Shown here in pieces: positions 1 through 5,197 of a stretch of 8,502 nucleotides of DNA; the first letter of the stretch is position 1, and every line of letters starts with the position of its first letter. The stretch lies in the NCBI GenBank assembly GCA_022402505.1, contig JAKRSE010000319.1, positions 1 to 8,502 of the forward strand, read 5' to 3'. Both the position numbers and the translations under genes were made by a program. The notes under the pieces were generated by a model that ran no database searches, was not told where the DNA came from, and saw only the letters and a list, made by a program, of their open reading frames with translations. Source of the stretch: Fimbriimonadaceae bacterium. GTDB taxonomy: Bacteria > Armatimonadota > Fimbriimonadia > Fimbriimonadales > Fimbriimonadaceae.

Positions 1-1
1 G

Positions 2-472
2 AACGCGACCCGGGTCGTGGTCCTCGCCCCGAACGGTCAGGGCAATCAGTCGATGCTGGACGAGGTCTATCCCAGCGCCGACACCCTGCCGGGCGGCGGC
101 AAGGACCCCTCCCTGATGATCAGCGTCCACACCTACGATCCGTGGAGCTTTTGCGGCCAAACCGGTTCAAATGCCGCATTTCCTGGCACTCAGGCGATCA
201 TCGACCCGATCCGGGCTGTGGCCGCCCATGGCCGCCGGATTGGGGTCCCCGTGAACTACGGCGAGTTCGGAGTCGGTCGCGACGGCAGGCAGGCCGAGCG
301 GGACACCGACCTGGTCCGCGGCTACTACCGGACCGTGAGGCAGACTGCCCTGGCCGAGGGGATGTCGATCACTCCCTGGGACGACCGAGGCTGGTTCGGA
401 CTCACCCGGCTCCTGCCGGACGGCCGGGCCGAGTTCGTCTTCGACATCGTGCCGTCGATGATGCGGCCCTGA
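2..472 (+). CDS. Glycoside hydrolase family 5 (cellulase-like) enzyme, C-terminal part; 5' end outside window
   Basis: The frame is open from the first full codon at position 2 to a TGA at 470-472, so only the last 156 residues are present. The pattern is that of the second half of a GH5 (beta/alpha)8 barrel. It has a conserved His-Tyr-x-Pro type segment (SVHTYDPWSF, about 132-161 nt), then NYGEFGV (257-277 nt), whose Glu matches the catalytic nucleophile of GH5, then a C-terminal WDDRGWFGL segment (379-405 nt) like the aromatic strand that closes the substrate cleft. GH5 enzymes hydrolyse beta-1,4-glucans or mannans; the substrate cannot be told from this fragment. The acid/base Glu (NEP motif) would lie left of the window, so completeness and any signal peptide cannot be judged. 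No downstream gene follows on this strand except tRNA-Ala, 39 bp later. I am fairly sure of the family but not of the specificity. Confidence 0.8.
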   Translation, partial: NATRVVVLAPNGQGNQSMLDEVYPSADTLPGGGKDPSLMISVHTYDPWSFCGQTGSNAAFPGTQAIIDPIRAVAAHGRRIGVPVNYGEFGVGRDGRQAERDTDLVRGYYRTVRQTALAEGMSITPWDDRGWFGLTRLLPDGRAEFVFDIVPSMMRP

Positions 473-497
473 AGGCCCTGCGCTCGGCCGGTACACT
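469..497 (+). promoter_or_regulatory. Candidate sigma70-type promoter for tRNA-Ala
   Basis: A -10-like TACACT (492-497, four of six matches to TATAAT) lies 15 bp before the tRNA. A weak -35-like CTGAAG (469-474, three of six matches) sits exactly 17 bp upstream of it. The -35 would overlap the stop codon of the GH5 gene. Position and spacing are right, but the -35 is poor and the RNA could also be co-transcribed with GH5. Confidence 0.35.
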
Positions 498-511
498 GAA
501 ATCGTCCGCGT

Positions 512-586
512 GGGGGCTTAGCTCAGTGGGAGAGCGCCTGCTTTGCAAGCAGGATGTCAGGGGTTCGAATCCCCTAGCCTCCACCA
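512..586 (+). tRNA. tRNA-Ala (anticodon UGC)
   Basis: The full cloverleaf can be folded by eye. The acceptor stem GGGGGCT (512-518) pairs with AGCCTCC (576-582). The D stem is GCTC/GAGC (521-524/532-535). The anticodon stem is CCTGC/GCAGG (537-541/549-553) with loop TTTGCAA and anticodon TGC at 544-546. The T stem is AGGGG/CCCCT around TTCGAAT. The discriminator is A583 and CCA is encoded at 584-586. The third acceptor pair is G3:U70, the classic identity element read by alanyl-tRNA synthetase, which agrees independently with the anticodon. The last 13 bases overlap the 3' end of the SH3-repeat gene on the opposite strand. I see no obvious T-run terminator after it. Confidence 0.98.
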
Positions 587-972
587 CTTTCCAGGTCCGA
601 AGGCTCGGCGAGTTGGAGGCAGGCGTCGGGGATCCAGCCGGTTCGTCCGTCCTCGTGGGTCGCCAGCACGAATCCGCTTTCGCTGCAGTGCAGGGCCACC
701 CGATCACCCGGCTTCACCGTGAGTTCCAGGGCGGAGAAGTCCCGGATGATCCTGGGTTCGCCGAGCCGATCTTCCAGCCAGGAATCCGGCACCCATCCCT
801 GACGACCATCGGGTCCCGTACACCACGACCAACCGACGAAGTCGGTCTCCTGAGTCCGCTCGAGGTCCACGATGACTCGATCCCCAAGCCGCAGGGCGAT
901 CGGGTCTTCGTAGGGCCGCACATAGGGCCGAATCACAACGGCAAAGGTTTCGGGTGAAAACGTGATCAGCAT
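574..972 (-). CDS. Small protein with two SH3-like repeats, function unknown
   Basis: The product has 132 residues and no signal peptide or membrane segment. It contains two tandem beta-barrel repeats of the variant/bacterial SH3 type. Repeat 1 (about residues 10-67) has LGDRVIV followed by GW-W and GRQGWVP. Repeat 2 (about 74-121) has the SH3-like start RDFSALELTVKPGD and ends GRTGWIP. The alternating GD(R)V and GW(V/I)P positions match between repeats, which suggests an internal duplication. The ATG at 970-972 has AGGA eight bases upstream. It follows pth on the same strand after 84 bp, so it may share that transcript. The stop codon (574-576) and the last Ser-Gly-Gly-Gly codons are read from the antisense of the tRNA-Ala 3' end. 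SH3 folds usually bind peptides or cell-wall stems. The lack of an export signal favours a cytoplasmic binding role, but this is inference; no catalytic residues are visible. Confidence 0.75.
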   Translation of the reverse strand: MLITFSPETFAVVIRPYVRPYEDPIALRLGDRVIVDLERTQETDFVGWSWCTGPDGRQGWVPDSWLEDRLGEPRIIRDFSALELTVKPGDRVALHCSESGFVLATHEDGRTGWIPDACLQLAEPSDLESGGG

Positions 973-1056
973 GGGTGGAATCCTGCGGTTTTGTTCAGGA
1001 CTGGGGCTGATGAGAGTCCTTGAAGATTCAACCGGCGGGCGGCCCGCCCGAGTTCC
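973..1056 (-). other. Spacer between pth and the SH3-repeat gene with two small inverted repeats
   Basis: This 84-bp spacer holds a GC hairpin, CGGGCG-GCC-CGCCCG (1036-1050), just after the pth stop. On the transcribed minus strand it is not followed by a T-run, so it is at best a weak terminator or an RNA-stabilising stem. Next to it is an AT-richer near-palindrome TTGAAGATTCAA (1020-1031, arms TTGAA/TTCAA). That could be a protein-binding site or chance. No convincing -10/-35 pair was found for the SH3 gene. Confidence 0.3.
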
Positions 1057-1662
1057 CTATGCACCTGAGACATTCACGGCGTTCAGCGCCGCTTCGAGGC
1101 TTTGGGAGACGAAGGCTTCGGCCCCTTGGACCGAACGCTTCAGACAGGGGTTCAGGTCGGTGCGCTCGTCGGGGTGGAATCGGCCGAGGACGTGGTCCAC
1201 GGTGGCGTCGCCGGGGCGGCCGATCCCGATCTTGATCCGAGCATAGTCCTCCGTCCCCAGCGAGGCGATCAGGGATTTGTGGCCGTTGTGCCCGCCGCTG
1301 CTCCCCTTCGGCTTCATCCGGACCCTCCCGACGGGGAGGTCGAGGTCGTCGGTGATGACCAGGAGACGGTCGGGCGTCAGCGAGTGCTCCCGAAGGATCG
1401 GCGCGACCGACCGGCCGCTGAGGTTCATGAAGGTGAGCGGCTTGACGAGCACGACGGTCTCGCCCGCGATCCGCCCGATGCCGATCAAGGCCTGATGCTT
1501 GGTGGTCCGCACCGCGATGCCGTGCTTTTCCCCCAGCATGTCGATCACTTCGAAGCCCACGTTGTGGCGGGTCCCCCGATACTGAGCCCCAGGGTTGCCG
1601 AGCCCGACGATGCAGACGGTCGGAGGCGGCAGAGGCTCGCGAGCCTTCTTGAACCACTTCAT
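1057..1662 (-). CDS. pth: Peptidyl-tRNA hydrolase (Pth)
   Basis: Pth cleaves the ester bond of peptidyl-tRNAs that drop off ribosomes, recycling tRNA in the cytoplasm. All family hallmarks are present in the 201 residues: GLGNPG (20-25), TRHNVGF (31-37) with catalytic His33, KPLTFMNLSG (74-83) with Asn80, DDLDLP (105-110) with Asp105 at the position of E. coli Asp93, and GGHNGHKSL (123-131) with Asn126 at the position of E. coli Asn114. The N-terminus has about 13 extra residues compared with E. coli Pth (MKWFKKAREPLPPP), a basic/proline-rich lead. The start is well placed: its ATG overlaps the stop of the upstream DUF5107-like gene in an ATGA (1659-1662), with GGAGG about 10 bases upstream, so translational coupling is likely. 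The usual bacterial neighbours of pth (rplY/ctc, ychF) are not seen here. Confidence 0.97.
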   Translation of the reverse strand: MKWFKKAREPLPPPTVCIVGLGNPGAQYRGTRHNVGFEVIDMLGEKHGIAVRTTKHQALIGIGRIAGETVVLVKPLTFMNLSGRSVAPILREHSLTPDRLLVITDDLDLPVGRVRMKPKGSSGGHNGHKSLIASLGTEDYARIKIGIGRPGDATVDHVLGRFHPDERTDLNPCLKRSVQGAEAFVSQSLEAALNAVNVSGA

Positions 1663-3392
1663 TCAGGAAGGCCCTCCACCATCTGCTTCAGCTCCTGGAG
1701 TCGTTCCAGCCGAGGGTGCCTCTCCGCCAGCCGGCGGATCGCCCGAACCTCTTCGCGCCGCCAGGGGAAGGGCGGCTGCAGGGGGCGCGACTCCAGCTCC
1801 TGCAGATGCCGGGCCGCCTCGACCTCCATCCGCGAGCGCTCGGCCAGCAGCCAGGCATAGAGCACCCGGACCAGGCCGATCTCTTCGTGGCGGAGCAGCT
1901 CATCCATCAGCAGGCCGGCCTCACGGTAGGCGCCGGCCCGAAGCAGCTCGGCGACGCATTCCAGACCGGCGTCGGGATTCTTGGCGAGGGGGGCGACGGC
2001 CGGATTCGGTTCGCGGCCCTGGAGAGCCCCCTGCTGCAGGAAGGCCTCGGCCCGAAGCAGCGGCTCCATCGGGGTCAGAAAGTGGGCGTTCAGCAGCTCC
2101 GGCCGATCTTCGCGGCCTTCCAGGCGGGCGATCCAGGCCTTCATCCACCAGGCGAGCGCATCCTCGGCGTTCTGGCCCAGCGCGTCCTCCAAGGCAGCCT
2201 CGGCTTCCGCTCGATCCTCCCTGGCCAGGGCGAGCCGGGCTCGGGCGATCTGACATGCCGGGTTCAGCGGAGGCGAGGGGGAGGCCGGTGCGCTGCCCGA
2301 GGCAAGAGCCTCCAGAGCCTCCGCTTCGACCCCGGTCTTGGCAAGCAGAGCCATGCGCAGAGCCGACTCGCCCGGCGGTTCGACGGGGCGCTCTTCGGGT
2401 TGGAGGTCGATCCAGTCAAGATCGTCCAGCCGCAGCCGCTGCAGGGGCGGAAGCGTCTCCAGGTCCGCGGCGAAGATCGACTCGGGATTCAGGTCCACCT
2501 CGGCGGCGAACTCGTCGTCGGATGCCGCCAATGTCAGGACCGAATCGAGCCTGCGTTCGGCCGCCTGGATCAGCAGACGCCGTTCGGTTCGGCCGACGCC
2601 GATCTCCCGGCCCAAAAAACTTGGCTCTTCCAACGAAGAAAAGGGGGTCAGTCGCACCGACCAGGATGCCGTTTCTCGCGAAAAGAGCGGGCCGGCGGCC
2701 CGGGCTCGCGGGTCGTGGCTCAGGAAGCCGCCCTCCGCACTCCAGGCGCCCCACGCGCTTGAATCCAGCCGCATCCCGACGCCGTCCGTGCTCCAGAAGG
2801 CGGTCGATCCGTCCGCTTGCATCCAAAGCCGGCCCGGCCCGGCGAAGATCCGCAGTCCGTCCCCGACCGGGTTGGCCGTCAGAGCCCGGTTGAACAGGCG
2901 CATCTCGAACAGGATTTCGGCCCTGTCCGGAGGCATGGTCCAGGCGGCGTGGAAGGAGGCTTCAGTCCCCGGAATCAGGGCGTGGAGAAAGACGGCTCCG
3001 GCCGACTCCTCGTCTTCGGGCTCCTGCAGGCGATGATCGACTCGGGCCAGGGAGACGAGCCCTCCGGCCGGCCAGGGCACGATCCCGGCGGGCAGCTCCA
3101 GACCCCGGTCCCCGGTCGTGGCGAGAGGAGGATCGGCGCGGAAGGGGAGGATGTCCCGCCCCGTGCGGCGATCGGTGAACCGGATCAGGCGGCCTCCGAG
3201 GTCCAGGAGAATCTCGGCCCGCAGGAACGGGTTTTGAATCACCACCGTCCGGAGCGACCGAGGGGTCGGCGATCCTTCCGCCCGGAGCCTGGGCAGCGGA
3301 TGGCACGGCTCCCGACGTCCCAAGGTCAGGGGAACGGGAGCGGCGCCTGGAAGCGTCAAATCGATCAGGTCTTCAAAGAGTTCCAGGGCCAT
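1659..3392 (-). CDS. DUF5107-like protein with C-terminal TPR-like helical region
   Basis: The product has 577 residues with no signal peptide or membrane segment. The N-terminal region carries VVIQNPFLRAEILLDLGGR (residues 50-68) followed by a TDRRTGRDIL stretch. This resembles the strand that opens DUF5107 domains (NP-L-----P-LGGR----DK-TG), a beta-sandwich of the galactose-mutarotase-like superfamily. Residues about 130-320 look beta-rich. From about residue 375 onward the sequence is Ala/Leu/Glu-rich and helical, with TPR-like pairs such as ARLALAREDRAEAEAALEDAL (380-400), then more helices to the end. Known DUF5107 proteins often have TPR tails but are longer, so this is a compact variant. 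The ATG (3390-3392) has a good AGGAG six bases upstream. It is the first gene of a probable operon with pth (ATGA overlap). A sugar-binding role is only suggested by the fold; no function is established. Confidence 0.7.
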   Translation of the reverse strand: MALELFEDLIDLTLPGAAPVPLTLGRREPCHPLPRLRAEGSPTPRSLRTVVIQNPFLRAEILLDLGGRLIRFTDRRTGRDILPFRADPPLATTGDRGLELPAGIVPWPAGGLVSLARVDHRLQEPEDEESAGAVFLHALIPGTEASFHAAWTMPPDRAEILFEMRLFNRALTANPVGDGLRIFAGPGRLWMQADGSTAFWSTDGVGMRLDSSAWGAWSAEGGFLSHDPRARAAGPLFSRETASWSVRLTPFSSLEEPSFLGREIGVGRTERRLLIQAAERRLDSVLTLAASDDEFAAEVDLNPESIFAADLETLPPLQRLRLDDLDWIDLQPEERPVEPPGESALRMALLAKTGVEAEALEALASGSAPASPSPPLNPACQIARARLALAREDRAEAEAALEDALGQNAEDALAWWMKAWIARLEGREDRPELLNAHFLTPMEPLLRAEAFLQQGALQGREPNPAVAPLAKNPDAGLECVAELLRAGAYREAGLLMDELLRHEEIGLVRVLYAWLLAERSRMEVEAARHLQELESRPLQPPFPWRREEVRAIRRLAERHPRLERLQELKQMVEGLPE

Positions 3393-3422
3393 CCCTCGCT
3401 CCTACGCAGTCCGGTTCGATCC
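3393..3422. promoter_or_regulatory. Very short (30 bp) divergent intergenic spacer
   Basis: Only 30 bp separate the divergent starts of the DUF5107-like gene (-) and the small membrane protein gene (+). The minus-strand ribosome binding site (AGGAG) occupies part of it, and no clear SD precedes the plus-strand ATG at 3423. At least one promoter must therefore lie inside a neighbouring coding sequence. I could not pick convincing -10/-35 boxes. Confidence 0.4.
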
Positions 3423-3881
3423 ATGCAAAAACGTCCTGCAACACGGAAATCGGGTTCCAATCTGTGGAAGACGGCCGGGCTGATCCTGGCCTTCGTCCTC
3501 ACCTGCACGGGGATCGGTGCGCTGATGTACATGGTGGTCGCTCCCAGCGTGATGTCGTTGGGGCCGGCCCCCGGAACTCGGCCCGCCGGGCAGACGGAAT
3601 CGCCGGATGCTCCGCCCCCCACCTCTGAAGGCGTGGCCGCCGGCGATTCGGCGTCGCCCGCCGACCCGTCGGAACAGGCCGAGACGCCGTCCAAGTCCAA
3701 GCTCACGGTCCTGGACGAGGACATGAGAAGCGGACGGTTTCGCCGGGCCACGGTGGAGACCATCTCCCCGGGACGCGATGCGGGCGAGACTCCGTCCCTG
3801 ACTCCTGATCCGCAGGAGGAGCCATCGGAGACTCCGGAGGAGACGCCGATCATCGACCCCGAGATTCCGCAGGAAGAGTAG
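3423..3881 (+). CDS. Small single-pass membrane protein with acidic Pro/Glu-rich tail, function unknown
   Basis: I do not recognise a family. The 152-residue product begins with a basic N-terminus (MQKRPATRKSGS), then one hydrophobic segment (about residues 16-39) containing LILAFVLTCTGIGALMYMVV. It then has a long, low-complexity hydrophilic part rich in Pro, Glu, Ser, Thr and Asp, ending in EEPSETPEETP-type repeats. By the positive-inside rule the short basic end should be cytoplasmic and the tail periplasmic or extracellular. A short more ordered patch (about 92-116, KLTVLDEDMRSGRFRRATVETISPG) breaks the low complexity and might be a binding segment. The ATG at 3423 was chosen because the transmembrane helix then sits at the N-terminus. 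The upstream continuation of the frame is only the antisense of the DUF5107-like gene. No good SD is visible. The HIT gene starts 2 bp after the stop, so the two are probably co-transcribed. Confidence 0.7.
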   Translation: MQKRPATRKSGSNLWKTAGLILAFVLTCTGIGALMYMVVAPSVMSLGPAPGTRPAGQTESPDAPPPTSEGVAAGDSASPADPSEQAETPSKSKLTVLDEDMRSGRFRRATVETISPGRDAGETPSLTPDPQEEPSETPEETPIIDPEIPQEE

Positions 3882-3883
3882 AG

Positions 3884-4213
3884 ATGGCGACCCTTTTCAC
3901 CAAGATCATCCGGGGCGAGATCCCGGGCGACATCGTCTGGCAGGATGAGCACTGCGTCGCCTTTCGCGACATCACCCCCCAGGCGCCCGTTCATGTTCTG
4001 ATCGTGCCTCGGACCGAGATTCCCGGCGTGGCGGATGTCCCGGAGACGGGGGATCATCAGCACCTCTTTCGGGCCGCCCGCCTTGTCGCCGAAGCCCTCG
4101 GGGTCTCCGAGTACCGTCTGGTCGTGAACCAGGGCGAGGCGGCGGGCCAGACGGTCCCCCATCTCCACGTCCACCTGCTTGCAGGTCGCGACTTCACTTG
4201 GCCGCCGGGATAG
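3884..4213 (+). CDS. HIT (histidine triad) family protein, HinT-like nucleotide hydrolase
   Basis: The 109 residues are a full-length HIT domain of the HinT/PKCI branch. The N-terminal signature is FTKIIRGEIPGDIVWQDEHC (5-24), then AFRDITPQAPVHVLIVPR (26-43), then VVNQGEAAGQ (80-89). The histidine triad is HLHVHLL (93-99), with His93, His95 and His97. In the family the last of these is the nucleophilic histidine. Members hydrolyse purine nucleoside phosphoramidates, including aminoacyl- or lysyl-AMP; the true bacterial substrate is often unclear. The ATG at 3884 has a purine-rich GGAAGAG just upstream, inside the end of the membrane-protein gene, only 2 bp away. The spacing indicates one transcript. 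It ends with a short WPPG tail, which is normal in length for the family. Confidence 0.95.
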   Translation: MATLFTKIIRGEIPGDIVWQDEHCVAFRDITPQAPVHVLIVPRTEIPGVADVPETGDHQHLFRAARLVAEALGVSEYRLVVNQGEAAGQTVPHLHVHLLAGRDFTWPPG

Positions 4214-4344
4214 CGGCTTGGGCCTGACTCAGGGCGACGGGGCCCGGACACTGAGGATCCAGACAGACCCGGAGGCCCGAGCCCCGTCACCATGCCACCC
4301 TCCCTGCCTGGCTCTCTCGCCAGCCGTGGTCGGGCCCGGTCAGA
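4214..4344. other. Convergent intergenic spacer between HIT and SDR genes
   Basis: This is 131 bp between two convergent stop codons. Besides the larger inverted repeat listed separately, it contains a small palindrome CCTGACTCAGG (4223-4233) and a stem GCCGC/GCGGC spanning the HIT stop codon (4201-4217). No open frame here looks coding. Confidence 0.5.
4236..4288. terminator. Candidate bidirectional hairpin terminator
   Basis: Perfect 8-bp arms GACGGGGC (4236-4243) and GCCCCGTC (4281-4288) face each other. After one mismatch the pairing continues with CGG/CCG (4245-4247/4277-4279), leaving a loop of about 29 nt. Two more outer G-C pairs are possible after a mismatch. It lies between convergent genes, where a shared terminator is expected. 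Neither side has a T-run, so it would not be a classic intrinsic terminator. Confidence 0.35.
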
Positions 4345-5073
4345 TCACCAGGGGAGAGTCTCGCCCTTGTGGGTGAAGCTGCCGCTGGGGCCTTCGGGGC
4401 CGAGGCCGGCGGCCCAGAGCGTGGAATCCACCCCTTCCGCGACTTCGGTGGGTGCCTGGGGCCCGCCCATCTCCGTCTTGATCCAGCCCGGATGGATGGC
4501 GTTGACCTTGATCGAGGTGCCGGCCAGAGCCGCTGCCAGATGGACCGTGTAGGAGTTCAGGGCGGTCTTGGAGGCGTTGTAGGCCGGGGTGTGCTTCCAG
4601 CCGTAGATCGGGGAGCCGGGGTCGGCGTGGAGTCCGGTGCTCGCCAGGATGCTGGACACCATGACGATCCGGCCGGCCTCGCTCTTCTCCAGCAGGGGGA
4701 GGGCAGCCTGGGTGAGATCGATCACCGCGAAGAGGTTCACTTCGAAGGCCTCTCGGTAGAGGTCCGCGCCCGCGTCCAGAACGCCTGAGCCCGTCTCCGG
4801 CATCACGCCCGCGTTGTTCACCAGAATGTCCAGCCGGCCATAACGGTCTCGGACATGGTTCACCGCAGCCTGGATGGAGGCCGGCGAGGCCATGTCCAGA
4901 GCGACGACCTCGACCCGTTCCGCCGCCTCGCCCAGTTCCGCCCGAGCGGCCTCTCCCCGTTCCACGCTCCGGGAGCCCATCAGAACCTGAACTCCTTCGG
5001 CGGCCAGTCGGCGAACGGTCTCCAGGCCGATTCCTCGGTTTCCGCCCGTCACCAATGCGATCTTCATCATCAT
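4345..5073 (-). CDS. Short-chain dehydrogenase/reductase (classical SDR), probably NADP(H)-dependent
   Basis: The product has 242 residues, the usual classical SDR size. It shows the Rossmann glycine motif TGGNRGIG (9-16), Asp60 after the third strand, NNAG (86-89), Asn113, the catalytic serine in MVSS (Ser140/141), the YNASK motif with Tyr165 and Lys169, and HPGW (194-197). Arg13 in the glycine motif and Arg35 after the second strand suggest NADP(H). The layout resembles bacterial relatives of carbonyl reductases, but the substrate cannot be read from sequence. Three consecutive ATG codons (5065-5073) open the frame. The upstream one is taken here, with a weak GTAGG five bases before it; any of the three could be used, changing length by two residues. 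It is divergent from mrpA across 124 bp and convergent with the HIT gene, so it looks monocistronic. Confidence 0.93.
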   Translation of the reverse strand: MMMKIALVTGGNRGIGLETVRRLAAEGVQVLMGSRSVERGEAARAELGEAAERVEVVALDMASPASIQAAVNHVRDRYGRLDILVNNAGVMPETGSGVLDAGADLYREAFEVNLFAVIDLTQAALPLLEKSEAGRIVMVSSILASTGLHADPGSPIYGWKHTPAYNASKTALNSYTVHLAAALAGTSIKVNAIHPGWIKTEMGGPQAPTEVAEGVDSTLWAAGLGPEGPSGSFTHKGETLPW

Positions 5074-5197
5074 CGTTGCCTACGCCCGCCGTGCCGTCCG
5101 TCCGGGACTTCTTGAGGCGTGTTGCCTACCATCGCCGGCGGGCGTCGTATGTCCATAAGGTCGCGGCGGCAGAAGGGTCGAAGCGACGCCCGTCGTC
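5074..5197. promoter_or_regulatory. Divergent promoter region for SDR (-) and mrp operon (+)
   Basis: This 124-bp non-coding spacer must hold both promoters. Partial boxes can be picked for the plus strand, such as TTGCCT (5122-5127) with TCGTAT (5145-5150) 17 bp later, or an extended AT-richer CATAAG (5154-5159). None is convincing. An in-frame TAA at 5156-5158 fixes the mrpA start downstream of it. The region also carries the direct repeat described separately and a small hairpin GTCG-AAG-CGAC (5177-5187) just before the mrpA start. Confidence 0.5.
5075..5137 (+). repeat. Direct repeat GTTGCCTAC-N4-GCCG in the mrp/SDR promoter region
   Basis: Two copies lie at 5075-5091 and 5121-5137, 46 bp apart start to start. 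Thirteen of 17 positions are identical, and the nine-base core GTTGCCTAC is perfect. The left copy abuts the SDR start codons and covers its weak ribosome binding site. The right copy is centred in the spacer, about 70 bp before mrpA. This fits a paired operator, but it could be chance in a GC-rich spacer. Confidence 0.4.

Noticed and set aside
512..586. tRNA-Ala as an integration site of a mobile element
   Set aside because: No integrase, no second copy of the tRNA 3' end in the window, and no change in gene style on either side.
402..707. Minus-strand open frame whose middle reads like ARGFEPLTSCLQSRRSPTELS
   Set aside because: This is the well-known spurious translation of the antisense of a tRNA. 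It spans the tRNA-Ala and parts of two real genes.
142..957. Long plus-strand frame of 271 codons
   Set aside because: It runs through the GH5 gene in the wrong frame, through the whole tRNA and then antisense to the SH3-repeat gene; its composition is Arg/Pro-rich shadow sequence.
1595..2893. Plus-strand frame of 432 codons opposite the DUF5107-like gene
   Set aside because: It is extremely Arg/Pro/Ala/Gly-rich with no motif, as expected for an antisense frame in high-GC DNA. The minus-strand frame has a good start, SD and coherent domains.
2817..3422. N-terminal extension of the small membrane protein frame by 202 codons
   Set aside because: The extension lies almost entirely antisense to the DUF5107-like gene and has shadow-like composition. 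The transmembrane helix fits a start at 3423.
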